Below the pieces are notes generated by a model. That model ran no database searches, had not been told where the DNA came from, and saw only the letters and a list, made by a program, of their open reading frames with translations. From positions 62,001 to 126,000 of the forward strand of contig CAXXUH010000004.1 of assembly GCA_963665405.2 (NCBI GenBank): DNA of 64,000 nucleotides, read 5' to 3'. The translations under genes and the position numbers were made by a program. Positions 1 to 8,375 of the stretch are shown one piece after another (within the stretch, counting starts at the first letter, position 1; every line of letters begins with the position of its first letter). This DNA comes from G963665405 sp963665405 (GTDB lineage Bacteria > Chloroflexota > Dehalococcoidia > Lucifugimonadales > G963665405).

Positions 1-702
1 CATGCCCTTCTTGGAGGTGCCCTTGGGCTGTGTCCCGGCCCTGAGCCGCCACATGGCCGCGACCGACAGGACGTAGAGGCCGACGATCAGATACAGGACC
101 CCCGATGTGTCGAGGGCGATGATCAGCAGCCCCGCCGCGGCAGGCGCGACGATCCTCGTCAGGTTCATCCCTGAGTTGTTCAGAGCCACCGCGTTCAGCA
201 GCCGCCTCTCGGGCACGATGTCGGAGACGATCGCCTGGCGGCTTGGCATATTGAACGCCATCAGCGTCCCGTTCGCGAGCCCGATCACGAACACGTGCCA
301 GAACTGCACCACGTCGAGCAGATCCAGGGTCGCCAGCACGGAGGTGACGACCGCGTTTCCGGTCTGCGCGAAGATGATCATGTTCTTGCGTGGCACGCGG
401 TCCGCCAGCACTCCGCCTATCAGGGACACGAACGTCATCGGAAGTCCGAGAGACAGCATCGCCAGCGCCAGCATCAGGGGGGAATCGTCCGTCAGCTCCA
501 ACACGAGCCAGCCCCTGGTCAGGAAGAGCATGTTCATCGCCATGAACGAGGCGAACGAGCTCGCCCAGAGCCATCTGTAGTCGCGGAATCGGAAGGAGTC
601 GAGAAGGCGGGAGCGTGTCAGAATCGATCGACGGTGGGTTGGCGTTGTGGGTGAGGACGCAGACGCTGGAGAGGCGTCGGTGGAGGACCTGGGTTCGTCC
701 AA
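1..702 (-). CDS. MFS transporter, N-terminal part (runs off left edge)
   Basis: About 234 residues are visible. The reading frame gives a cytoplasmic start, then RFRDYRWLWASSFASFMAMN and successive hydrophobic segments. The loop GGVLADRVPRKN is the MFS loop 2-3 signature (G-x-x-x-D-R-x-G-R type) and PSRQAIVSDIVPERR resembles the EntS/MFS_3 drug-exporter group. The protein would be an inner-membrane proton-driven exporter of unknown substrate. The start is inferred as TTG at 702, because AAGGA lies 7-8 bases upstream and an in-frame stop lies just before it. The C-terminal half is outside the window. Confidence 0.8.
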   Translation of the reverse strand, partial: MDEPRSSTDASPASASSPTTPTHRRSILTRSRLLDSFRFRDYRWLWASSFASFMAMNMLFLTRGWLVLELTDDSPLMLALAMLSLGLPMTFVSLIGGVLADRVPRKNMIIFAQTGNAVVTSVLATLDLLDVVQFWHVFVIGLANGTLMAFNMPSRQAIVSDIVPERRLLNAVALNNSGMNLTRIVAPAAAGLLIIALDTSGVLYLIVGLYVLSVAAMWRLRAGTQPKGTSKKGM

Positions 703-837
703 AGTCGAGTCCTTCTAGGGGAGTTTTGAAAAGCCCTTTCGACCATCCGCTCCGGCACGCCCCGATGAATCGGGGCATCGAGAGTCTCGATGTGCGAAGC
801 ATCATCGGACCTGACCCCCCTCCGGGCCAGGAAGGGG

Positions 838-908
838 TGAGGAATATATCTGAGGGAGCCCTTCAGACCCCCGGCAAATTGGCTCCGCTCCTCTGCACAC
901 CCATGTTC
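838..908 (-). repeat. Dispersed intergenic repeat, copy 1
   Basis: On the minus strand this reads GTGCAGAGGAGCGGAGCC, then CCGGGGGTCTGAAGG, then CCCTCAGATATATTCC. The same order of blocks recurs at 30323, 30430, 35198, 36964 and, more diverged, at 15212 and 54262. It lies in the 703-1044 gap, which otherwise shows nothing coding. The block GTCTGAGGG-TGT-CCCTCAGA in better copies is a short palindrome, so a hairpin is likely. Confidence 0.65.
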
Positions 909-1044
909 CATCGTCCTTTCAGGGGTGGGGAGCTCGGACATACGAGTTCGACGGTGGGCCGGGGAGAACAGCGAGGGAGACGAGGTCCTTACTCGTCCAG
1001 GAGGGGGAGGCCGAACCGGTTACCGAAGCCTCCTCGATGTCCGG

Positions 1045-1488
1045 TCAGGAGACTCGAACCGCGTCCCCGACGGTGACGGTCCCGCCATCGAGCACACGGG
1101 CCAGCATCCCGCGCTGACCGTTCAACGTGGCCTGCAGACCCGGCCGAATCTCATCCATGCGGCTGCAAGGCTCGCACTCCCCGGTGATCTCGACGACCGT
1201 GGTCTGTCCAAGGGAGACTTTTCGGCCCGGTGCCAGGGAGGATAGATCTACTCCCGAGGTTGTGATGTTCTCTCGAATGTCACCGGGCGCCAGCCCGAGG
1301 CGATCCAGAGTCTCTCGGTCCATCAGCAGGACCTGCCTGCCCGACCGTCCTGGGTCGGACGTCGCGTGCCCGTCGCCCTCCAGCCCGAACCGTGAGATGG
1401 CGTTCGCCGACTCGACGCTCTCCATCGGCTCGCGATGGCCGACGCAGATGTGGATGGACACGATCTCGCCCTGGGCCTGTGAAGTCAC
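1045..1488 (-). CDS. MOSC domain-containing protein
   Basis: 147 residues, the length of a stand-alone MOSC protein. MOSC domains occur at the C-terminus of molybdenum-cofactor sulfurase and in YiiM-type proteins and handle sulfur or Moco-linked transfers. Seen here are FGLEGDGHA, the GDIRENITTSGVDL block and GECEPCSRMDEI, which contains the conserved cysteine of the family. The start is GTG at 1488, with AGGAGG about six bases upstream. It lies 18 bases after the lipoprotein gene on the same strand, so the two are probably co-transcribed. The substrate is unknown. Confidence 0.85.
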   Translation of the reverse strand: MTSQAQGEIVSIHICVGHREPMESVESANAISRFGLEGDGHATSDPGRSGRQVLLMDRETLDRLGLAPGDIRENITTSGVDLSSLAPGRKVSLGQTTVVEITGECEPCSRMDEIRPGLQATLNGQRGMLARVLDGGTVTVGDAVRVS

Positions 1489-1506
1489 TCCGGAGCCTCC
1501 TGAAGC

Positions 1507-2178
1507 CTACTCGTCCTCTTCCACCTTCCTCACCTGACCCTTGTACGTGTCGCTCGCGCGGAGTCCCGTCAGGCTGGTCAGCTCCTGCCTGATCGGCTCG
1601 GCGTTCGCAAAGGGCATCCAGGCCTTCCAACCGTCCTCGAAGTTGAAGTTGAACAGGTAGAAGATGGCCATCTTCTGGGTATCCTGGATGTCGTTCTCCT
1701 CGACCCAGGCTATCGTCTTCTCCAGCCGATCGAGTCTGATGTTGAACTTCCGAAGCATCTTCACCAAATCTGGATCGATCGTCTGGAGGCTGCCGTGGGC
1801 AACCTTCTCCACCGGGGGATCGGCCTCGTAGGTGGTGCCGAGGTTGACCAGGTTGCCCGACTCTATCTGGCCGTTGTACCAGGATAGGATGTCCTGCTGC
1901 ATGATCTCCATGTTCAGGTGGATCGTTCCGCTGGCCAGCGCCGCCTGCATCTCCGAGCGTGACATCGTCACGACCTCGACCGTGTGGTCGAAACCCACCT
2001 CGAGGACGAACTTGGCAACCGCGTTGGTGATCCTCTGGTTGCCCGTGCCGGTGTCGGCCAGCCTGATCAGAGTGGCCTCTTCCCTGATGTCTTCGCCACC
2101 GCAGGCCGCTACCACGCCCACGCTAAGTGAGGCCATCGCGATCAGCAACAGCCTGGAGATCCATTCTCGAGCACTCAT
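1507..2178 (-). CDS. Short OpuAC-like substrate-binding lipoprotein
   Basis: About 223 residues. An N-terminal signal (WISRLLLIAMASLSVGVVAAC) ends in a lipobox-like VAAC, so it is probably lipid-anchored outside the membrane. The mature part, LIRLADTGTGNQRITNAVAKFVLEVGFD and the following VEVVTMSRSEMQAALASGTIHLNMEIM, resembles the first lobe of glycine-betaine/OpuAC binding proteins. It is shorter than the usual roughly 280-300 residues and no ABC permease or ATPase is adjacent. Start ATG 2178 follows AGGTGA; GTG 2187 behind CAGGAG is an equally possible start. The ligand cannot be told. Confidence 0.65.
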   Translation of the reverse strand: MSAREWISRLLLIAMASLSVGVVAACGGEDIREEATLIRLADTGTGNQRITNAVAKFVLEVGFDHTVEVVTMSRSEMQAALASGTIHLNMEIMQQDILSWYNGQIESGNLVNLGTTYEADPPVEKVAHGSLQTIDPDLVKMLRKFNIRLDRLEKTIAWVEENDIQDTQKMAIFYLFNFNFEDGWKAWMPFANAEPIRQELTSLTGLRASDTYKGQVRKVEEDE

Positions 2179-2332
2179 TCGGGTCACCTTCGTAACTCCT
2201 GTTTCTAAGCGGCCGGCGGCAGGGGCGCCGTCGCCGCATGCGATTCTATTTGCGCCGCCAAATACTGTCAACAGAGTAGGCGCTGCCCCTTTCGGAACTC
2301 CCATTCTATCACCCGATCCCGGTCAAGTGAGA

Positions 2333-2338
2333 TATAAT
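2333..2338 (+). promoter_or_regulatory. Predicted -10 box (TATAAT) upstream of the NHL gene
   Basis: A perfect TATAAT lies about 70 bases upstream of the NHL-protein start, in the gap between divergent genes. No convincing -35 box is seen. Confidence 0.4.
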
Positions 2339-2406
2339 ACCCGCCCGGTCGGGTTTCTCGCACAAGCGGTGCGGCCGATCCAATCTATCAACGGGAGGGT
2401 CGTGAC

Positions 2407-3363
2407 ATGGGCAGCACCGTGAAGCTGGGAAGCGGGCGTTTCACCTACGAGGTCGCCGTTGGCTGGGAGAAGACGCCTCCGGGACTGTCCTGGCGCGAGG
2501 CGGCGGCGGTCGCCGTCGACTCCAAGGATCGGGTTTACGTCTTCACCAGGGGCGATCACCCCGTCGTGGTGTTCGACCGGGACGGCAACTTCCTCAACTC
2601 GTGGGGCGAGGGAATCTTTCCCCGAGCCCACGGCATCACCATCGGGCCGGACGACACACTCTTCCTCACCGACGACGACGATCACACCGTGAGACAGTGC
2701 ACCCTCGACGGGCGGGTCCTGATGACGATCGGGGAGCCGGGGAAGAGTACCGAGTACCAGAGCGGGCTCCCGTTCAACCGGTGCACGGACGTCGCCTTGG
2801 ACCCGAGGACCGGTGAGCTGTACGTATCGGACGGCTACGGCAACTCGCGGGTCCATAAATACAGCCCAGACGGACGGCTGCTGTTCTCCTGGGGCGAGGC
2901 CGGAACCGACCCCGGCCAGTTCAACCTGGTCCACAACATCGCGACCGACAAGGACGGATACGTCTACGTCGCCGACCGCGAGAACCATCGCGTCCAGGTG
3001 TTCGACTCCAACGGCCGGTACGAGACCCAGTGGAACAACCTTCACAGGCCCTGCGCCATCTTCATATCCAAGGATCAGAATGTGTTCATCGGCGAGCTGG
3101 GCTCGGGGATGCCGGTCAACCGCTACCTCCCCAACATCGGGCCGCGGATCACGGTGATGAGCACGTCGGGCGAGCGGCTGGCCAGGGTAGGACACCTGGG
3201 CTACGGCCTGGACGTCGGGCAGTTCATCGCGCCGCACGGGCTGTGCATGGATTCGCGCGGCGACATCTACATGGGCGAGGTGGCCCACACGGCCGCCAAG
3301 GGGATGGGTGAACCCGTCGACGAGATCAGGAGCTTTCAGAAGCTGGTGAAGGTCCCAGAATAG
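2407..3363 (+). CDS. NHL-repeat six-bladed beta-propeller protein
   Basis: 318 residues of repeated propeller units: AVAVDSKDRVYVFTRGDHPVVVFDRDGNFLNSWG, DVALDPRTGELYVSDGYGNSRVHKYSPDG, and NIATDKDGYVYVADRENHRVQVFDSNGRY. These are NHL repeats as found in peptidyl-alpha-hydroxyglycine amidating-lyase-like and 6-phosphogluconolactonase-like proteins. There is no signal peptide, so a cytoplasmic location is likely. The enzymatic role, if any, is unknown. ATG 2407 has GGGAGGGT upstream. It is followed after 41 bases by the DUF3500 gene on the same strand. Confidence 0.85.
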   Translation: MGSTVKLGSGRFTYEVAVGWEKTPPGLSWREAAAVAVDSKDRVYVFTRGDHPVVVFDRDGNFLNSWGEGIFPRAHGITIGPDDTLFLTDDDDHTVRQCTLDGRVLMTIGEPGKSTEYQSGLPFNRCTDVALDPRTGELYVSDGYGNSRVHKYSPDGRLLFSWGEAGTDPGQFNLVHNIATDKDGYVYVADRENHRVQVFDSNGRYETQWNNLHRPCAIFISKDQNVFIGELGSGMPVNRYLPNIGPRITVMSTSGERLARVGHLGYGLDVGQFIAPHGLCMDSRGDIYMGEVAHTAAKGMGEPVDEIRSFQKLVKVPE

Positions 3364-3404
3364 GCGGCCAGGCAGGGGTGCGAACAACCGAAGGAGGCTT
3401 CGAA

Positions 3405-4388
3405 ATGACGTTGACCCTGGACACGAAGAGGAGTGCAGGTCGCATTGCCAAGGCGGCCTCCGCCTTCCTGGAGACGTTGTCCCACGAGCAGCGGCTGAGA
3501 ATCGGCTTCTCGTTCGACTCGGATGAGCGCGGTAACTGGCACTATGTCCCGATGCCTCGGAACGGGCTGCCGCGGGGCGATCTGGACCAGCGGCAGATCG
3601 AGGCGTCCGAGGAGCTCATCGCCAGCAGCATGAGCGGGCGCGCGCTCAAGCAGACCCTGGCCATCTTCGAGCACGAGTTGATTCTCGGCCGGATCGAGGG
3701 GTCACAGGGGACGACCTGGTTCGACCGCGATCCCGGTCTCTACTATTTCAGCGTGTTCGGAGACCCGGCCGGCGAGGAGCCCTGGGGCTGGCGGGTAGAG
3801 GGCCACCACGTGTCGCTGAACCTGACGATCGCCGGCGGGGAGGTCGTCTCGCCGACACCCTGCTTCCTGGGCGCGAATCCCGCCGAGGTGAGGCACGGCC
3901 CCGCGAAGGGGTTGAGAATTCTCACCGACGAGGAGGACCTGGCGAGGAGGCTGCTGCTGAGCCTGGACCCGCTCCAGCGCGGCCGTGCGGTGATATACCC
4001 GGTGGCGCCGCGGGAGTTCGTGTCGCGGGCTGGCAGGCGGGTCGAGATCGACAGGCGGGCCGGGCTGCCCGCCGGTCTCATGTCGGCCGACCAGCGAGAG
4101 GCGCTGATGTCGCTGGTCCGGGTCTACGTGACGAGAAAGCCGGACGACATCGCCGGAAAGGCGCTGAAGAAGATAGAGGACCAGGGGGTCGGGGAGATAC
4201 TGTTCGCCTGGGCGGGCAGCGAGCATCGCGGACAGTGCCACTACTACCGGCTACACGGGCCGTCCTTCTTCGTCGAGTACGACAACACCCAGGACATGGC
4301 CAACCACATCCACTCGGTCTGGCGAGACACCGAGGACGACTTCGGCTACGACCCTCTGCGCCTCCACTACGAAGCCTCCCACACTTGA
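3405..4388 (+). CDS. DUF3500 family protein
   Basis: 327 residues from ATG 3405, with AAGGAGG 8 bases upstream; this is preferred to an upstream GTG at 3378. Features typical of DUF3500 are visible: an N-terminal helical segment with LSHEQRLRIGFSFDSDERGNWHYVPMPRNGL, a central WRVEGHHVSLNLTI, GANPAEVRHGPAKGLRIL, and near the end WAGSEHRGQCHYYRLHGPSFFVEYDNTQ with NHIHSVWRD. The several histidines in these blocks would suit metal binding, but no reaction has been established for the family as far as I know. Confidence 0.85.
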   Translation: MTLTLDTKRSAGRIAKAASAFLETLSHEQRLRIGFSFDSDERGNWHYVPMPRNGLPRGDLDQRQIEASEELIASSMSGRALKQTLAIFEHELILGRIEGSQGTTWFDRDPGLYYFSVFGDPAGEEPWGWRVEGHHVSLNLTIAGGEVVSPTPCFLGANPAEVRHGPAKGLRILTDEEDLARRLLLSLDPLQRGRAVIYPVAPREFVSRAGRRVEIDRRAGLPAGLMSADQREALMSLVRVYVTRKPDDIAGKALKKIEDQGVGEILFAWAGSEHRGQCHYYRLHGPSFFVEYDNTQDMANHIHSVWRDTEDDFGYDPLRLHYEASHT

Positions 4389-4458
4389 GCTCGGGTCCGG
4401 CTACGGCCGGGCCCCGCAAGAAATCCCGGCCCTGGAAGACACGGTTGAGGAGGTAGGC

Positions 4459-5094
4459 ATGGAGACGAGATTCCAGAGGTGCCCGCAATGCGGGAAGACC
4501 TACGACGGGCCGAATCTGCTGGATTACCACCAACGGGAGGCGCACGGCCCGGGCACGCCGGAGTCCGACCCTCGACCTGGACGTATCTTCTGCTCGACGT
4601 GTGGACTGCCCTTCGACGGGGAGGGTCCTCTTTCACACCACAAACGGGAAGCGCATGGCGAGATCCTCGTCACCTCTTCCCCGTCAGGGCGGGGCGGAAC
4701 GGTAGGCCGCGTGGGGGCGGCTTACCTGGCCGGTCGAGGCAGTCGGCTCGTGGCGGCCATAGTCGATGGGCTGGTCTATGTGGTCCCGTTCTTCATTCTG
4801 CTCTTCTTCGCTCCGGTTTTGGGTTGGCTTTACTTCGTGGCGATACTCGTCTTCCAAATGTACCTGCTGTCGAAGGACGGGCAGACCATAGGGAAGAAGG
4901 TGATGGACATCCGAATTGTAAAGGTCGATACGGGGGAGAACAGAGGGTTCGTCACGAACGTTCTGGTACGAACGATACTTAATGGGCTGATCGGGATCAT
5001 CCCGCTTTATGGCCTGATAGACATCTTGTTCATATTCAGGGGAGACAAGCGCTGCATCCACGATCTCATCGCGGGCACCAAGGTCGTTGCGTGA
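4459..5094 (+). CDS. Double zinc-finger / RDD membrane protein fusion
   Basis: 211 residues. The N-terminus has two C2H2-like fingers: CPQCGKTYDGPNLLDYHQRE-AH (about residues 8-29) and CSTCGLPFDGEGPLSHHKRE-AH (about 45-66). After a short linker comes an RDD domain with GSRLVAAIVDGLVYVV, two hydrophobic segments, GQTIGKKVMDIRIV, and the closing PLYGLIDILFIFRGDKRCIHDLIAGT. RDD proteins are small inner-membrane proteins, some acting in ion exchange. The zinc-finger head is unusual for bacteria. ATG 4459 follows GGAGGT. Confidence 0.8.
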   Translation: METRFQRCPQCGKTYDGPNLLDYHQREAHGPGTPESDPRPGRIFCSTCGLPFDGEGPLSHHKREAHGEILVTSSPSGRGGTVGRVGAAYLAGRGSRLVAAIVDGLVYVVPFFILLFFAPVLGWLYFVAILVFQMYLLSKDGQTIGKKVMDIRIVKVDTGENRGFVTNVLVRTILNGLIGIIPLYGLIDILFIFRGDKRCIHDLIAGTKVVA

Positions 5095-5176
5095 GGGAAG
5101 GTGCGTTCGACTTCAGCTGTTGCGCCTCGATCGGCTCAAAGGGAAGAAGGACCGGCGGCGCCGTCCGTTCGGGCTG

Positions 5177-6118
5177 CTACCCCTCGGGGATCTCGGGCCC
5201 GGTCACGTAGACGTCGGCGGACACCAGGAACGCATCGACCAGCCTCCCGTCGACTATGTAAATCGCTGGCCTGCCGGTGTTCCTGACGTTGTAGTTGCCG
5301 TCGTCTCTCTTCAGGAAGAGCAGACGAGTTCTGGGGAGCACGGCGCCGGTCCTGGTAATGACCCTGACCGAGGCGTCCGGCCGGTCGAAGTCCAGCTCCG
5401 CCGCCTCGTCCTCCGGGACGAAACCGTTGGCTACCATCCCCTCCAGGCTCCGGTACAGAATCTCGAGCTGCAGCGGATCCACCGGGGCCGTTATGTCGTC
5501 GCTGATGACGGCCGGGGCCGGCCCCGAGACACGGATGACGAACTCCTTGCCCTCGACCCTGAAATTGACCGATTCGATCTGCCCTCGCGTCATCGTCAGG
5601 ACTATCGGGTCGCGCCAGCCGTCGATATTAGCATCGAAGAGGTCCGAGATCTGGCAGGAGACGCCGTACACTTCGTCGGCATTCTGGCGTCTGAAGTAGC
5701 AGAGCTGGACGTCCGGGGACCACTTGCTGCTAACCTGGAACCGCTCCTGCTGGGCCCCGCCAAGGAAGAAGCTGACCTCGACGGCGTTGTCGGCGGCGAC
5801 GCCCATCCGGGAGTGGCTGGCGGGGTTGTTCGCGATCAGCCGGGCCCCGTCGAACTCAGAGACCTTACTGAAGAACTGGGCCAGCTTGGGCTCCCAGGCC
5901 AGATAGGTCCCCATGCGCCAGGTGTTGCCGAACTTGACGATCTCCACCTCGTCATCGGCCGTCCTTATCAGCACCCGGTCGACGACGTCCGGGGTTATCG
6001 GAAGCAGACCGGAGAGGGTTTCCTCATCAGATCCGGCGGACATGAGCCGCAGCGTCAGACCGAGTATGAGCGCGGCGACAAGTACGACCAGGACGGCGCC
6101 GACCTGTCTACTCCTCAC
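5177..6118 (-). CDS. DUF4340 domain protein of the Gld-type ABC operon
   Basis: 313 residues with one N-terminal membrane segment (VGAVLVVLVAALILGLTL) and a large extracytoplasmic part. LLPITPDVVDRVLIRTADDEVEIVKFGNTWRMG is the typical repeat of DUF4340, beta-rich blocks that compare residues such as W-R in the motif 'WR'. Its start overlaps the end of the upstream GldFG fusion by 11 bases, so translation is probably coupled. In many bacteria DUF4340 proteins sit beside GldA/GldF/GldG ABC exporters of unknown cargo. Confidence 0.8.
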   Translation of the reverse strand: MRSRQVGAVLVVLVAALILGLTLRLMSAGSDEETLSGLLPITPDVVDRVLIRTADDEVEIVKFGNTWRMGTYLAWEPKLAQFFSKVSEFDGARLIANNPASHSRMGVAADNAVEVSFFLGGAQQERFQVSSKWSPDVQLCYFRRQNADEVYGVSCQISDLFDANIDGWRDPIVLTMTRGQIESVNFRVEGKEFVIRVSGPAPAVISDDITAPVDPLQLEILYRSLEGMVANGFVPEDEAAELDFDRPDASVRVITRTGAVLPRTRLLFLKRDDGNYNVRNTGRPAIYIVDGRLVDAFLVSADVYVTGPEIPEG

Positions 6119-8372
6119 GGCCGTACACCCTCTGGCTCGAGTTCTTGCGCCTGATGAGCATCAGCACGCCGATGACTATCAGCGCGACGGGGATTCCGGC
6201 GACGTTGATGTACTGGACGACCCCGCGTGGGACCGACGATTCCTCCCACCGGACCTGTCTGCTGGTGATCACCTTGGACCGTATGCCGGCGAGCGTGTCC
6301 TCCTGAGCCAGCCAGTCGATCCAGTTCAGTCCCAGCACGATGTTCTCGCCGTCGGCCTGACCCAGCACCGGGTCGCTCAGCCAGTCGGAGTCGCCGACGA
6401 CGATCAGCCGGAAGCTGTCGGAGCCGCCGTTGTCCGGGCCTCCGACAACGGCGAGGCCGACCTGCCGGATGTCCAGATTCCCAAGCTCCCGATTCCGTTG
6501 GTCAAGCTCGTCGAGAGACGGGATCGGGCTTATGTCGCGGTAGTTGTAGTCGGCCACGCCCGAGTCGCCGGTCTGGAGCAGCGGGATGATCTCGCTGCTG
6601 CCCAGCACCGACTGGATGACGTCCAGGTCGCTCGCCCAGGGCAGGATCACGGAGCCTGAGCTGCCGGATATCTTCGTCTCGACCGGGGAGACCCTGACCC
6701 AGTAGTGGTAGGGGAGTAGGACGCTCCCCTCGCGGGTAGTGAACGAGATGGACTGGTTGAGCAGCGTATCGTAGACCAGGTTGTTGTGGATGACGACGCC
6801 ATAGCGGCTTACGAATTCCTCAAAGCTGTTCTCGTTGGCGATGGCCGCCATCTGGCCGATGTCTACCAGGACCGAATCGATCATGATCAGGGCCCTGCCG
6901 CCACTGGCGATGTAGCGGTGCAGCTCCTGCTCGACCAACTCGGGCACCTCTTCGGTCGGACCGGCGATGACGACGACGTCGACCTCGCTCAGGTCCATCG
7001 GGGTCTCTCCCGATGAGTCGATCTCGACCAGCTCGTATTGCTGGCTAAGCTGCGCCCCCAGGAACTGGAAGCTCGTGTTCAGCTCCTTCTGTCCGTTGCC
7101 CTTGAGAAAGGCAACCGTCTTCTTGTCGAGCCTGGCCATCTTGTTCGCCAGGCTGGCGACCCTGTACTCCAGCCCGTCGATGGTCTCGATGAGCGAGATC
7201 GTCTCGCGGCGGTCGGTGTACGTCATGGACAGCCCGAGGAAGCCGTCCTTGAAGCCGACCTCACCGCCCCCCTCCAGGGCATACGGCTTCTTGCGTATGC
7301 CTGAAAGTGCCGCTTCGATCGCGTCCTCGTTGAGCTGGCCGTCCTCGTCCACGCCGGGAGACTTCCGGATGACCCGGACCCTGTCCGACTTCGCCGACAA
7401 GTCGTCGAGGAAGTCGCTGACGTCCCGTTTCACCAGGACCAGCTGGACCGGGGGGTCATCCGAGGCGAACATCGTGATGGTGAGGAGGTCGTCGAGGTCG
7501 TCGACGATGGCGTCGGTCGCCGGGCTGAGCGTGTACAGCTTGTCCTGGGTCAGGTCCCACCGGCCTCCGATGGAGTTGCCGAACCATCCGACGATAAGGC
7601 TGGCGACTATCAGGCCAGCGGTGCCAAGCTGGAGGTTGCGGTAGAGCGCGGCGCGGTGGCTGACGGTCTTGCCGCGCAGCATCATGAACGCGCCGCTGAG
7701 GAAAACGGATATCAGGGCGACGAAGTAGAGGACGTCTCGCACGGTCAGCACGCCCCTGGCTACGCTGTCGAAATGGGTCAGCGGGCTGAGGTCCTGCAGC
7801 ACGGCGGCCAGAGCCGGCGGCAGGGCGACCGCCACAAACGGCATTCCGGCCAGGACCAGGATCATGTTGATCGTGAGGGCCAGCATGAAGGCCATGATCT
7901 GGTTCTGGGTCAGGCTGGAGGTGAACAGCCCGATCGCGACGAAGCTGGCCGCCAGGAGGATGCTTCCGACGTATTGGATTGCCGTGGCCCCCGGGTCCAG
8001 GTCGCCGGCGGTCGACAGCAGAATGGGGATTCCGGCGGTAAGGGCGATGGCGATGGAGACGAAGGCGAGTCCGGCTGCGAACTTGCCGCCCAGGATCATC
8101 CATGCCCTTATCGGCTGGGTGAGCAGGAGCTCGAGCGTCCCATCCCTCAGCTCCTCGGCGAGGAGCCGCATCGTCGAGGCGGGCACGAAGACCGCCAGCA
8201 TGAAGGGGATGACGGAGAACAGCGCTCGCATCGATGCTTCGTTGTTGGTGCTGAGGATGAAGAAGAAGAGGAAGGACGCGAGTCCCACGAAGATGATCAG
8301 GAGGATGTACCCTGTAAGCTGGTCGAAGTAGCCTTTCAGGTCCTTTCGGACAAGGGCGAGGAACGAGCGCAT
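6108..8372 (-). CDS. Fused ABC-2 permease (GldF-like) and GldG-like auxiliary protein
   Basis: 754 residues. Residues 1-240 or so form an ABC-2 permease with six hydrophobic segments and the block LAEELRDGTLELLLTQPI. The rest matches GldG/ABC_transp_aux: SIGGRWDLTQDKLYTLSPAT, a segment with VVVIAGPTEEVPELVEQELHRYIASGGRALIMID, and a final membrane segment before the basic tail RRKNSSQRVYGREE. GldF and GldG are separate proteins in Bacteroidetes; here they are one chain. The gene starts 3 bases after the ATPase stop. It forms the membrane part of an ABC exporter of unknown substrate. Confidence 0.87.
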   Translation of the reverse strand: MRSFLALVRKDLKGYFDQLTGYILLIIFVGLASFLFFFILSTNNEASMRALFSVIPFMLAVFVPASTMRLLAEELRDGTLELLLTQPIRAWMILGGKFAAGLAFVSIAIALTAGIPILLSTAGDLDPGATAIQYVGSILLAASFVAIGLFTSSLTQNQIMAFMLALTINMILVLAGMPFVAVALPPALAAVLQDLSPLTHFDSVARGVLTVRDVLYFVALISVFLSGAFMMLRGKTVSHRAALYRNLQLGTAGLIVASLIVGWFGNSIGGRWDLTQDKLYTLSPATDAIVDDLDDLLTITMFASDDPPVQLVLVKRDVSDFLDDLSAKSDRVRVIRKSPGVDEDGQLNEDAIEAALSGIRKKPYALEGGGEVGFKDGFLGLSMTYTDRRETISLIETIDGLEYRVASLANKMARLDKKTVAFLKGNGQKELNTSFQFLGAQLSQQYELVEIDSSGETPMDLSEVDVVVIAGPTEEVPELVEQELHRYIASGGRALIMIDSVLVDIGQMAAIANENSFEEFVSRYGVVIHNNLVYDTLLNQSISFTTREGSVLLPYHYWVRVSPVETKISGSSGSVILPWASDLDVIQSVLGSSEIIPLLQTGDSGVADYNYRDISPIPSLDELDQRNRELGNLDIRQVGLAVVGGPDNGGSDSFRLIVVGDSDWLSDPVLGQADGENIVLGLNWIDWLAQEDTLAGIRSKVITSRQVRWEESSVPRGVVQYINVAGIPVALIVIGVLMLIRRKNSSQRVYGREE

Positions 8373-8375
8373 CCC

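Noticed and set aside
618..1076. Open frames on both strands between the MFS and MOSC genes
   Set aside because: No family resemblance, no ribosome sites, composition typical of GC-rich chance frames; the area holds a repeat copy.
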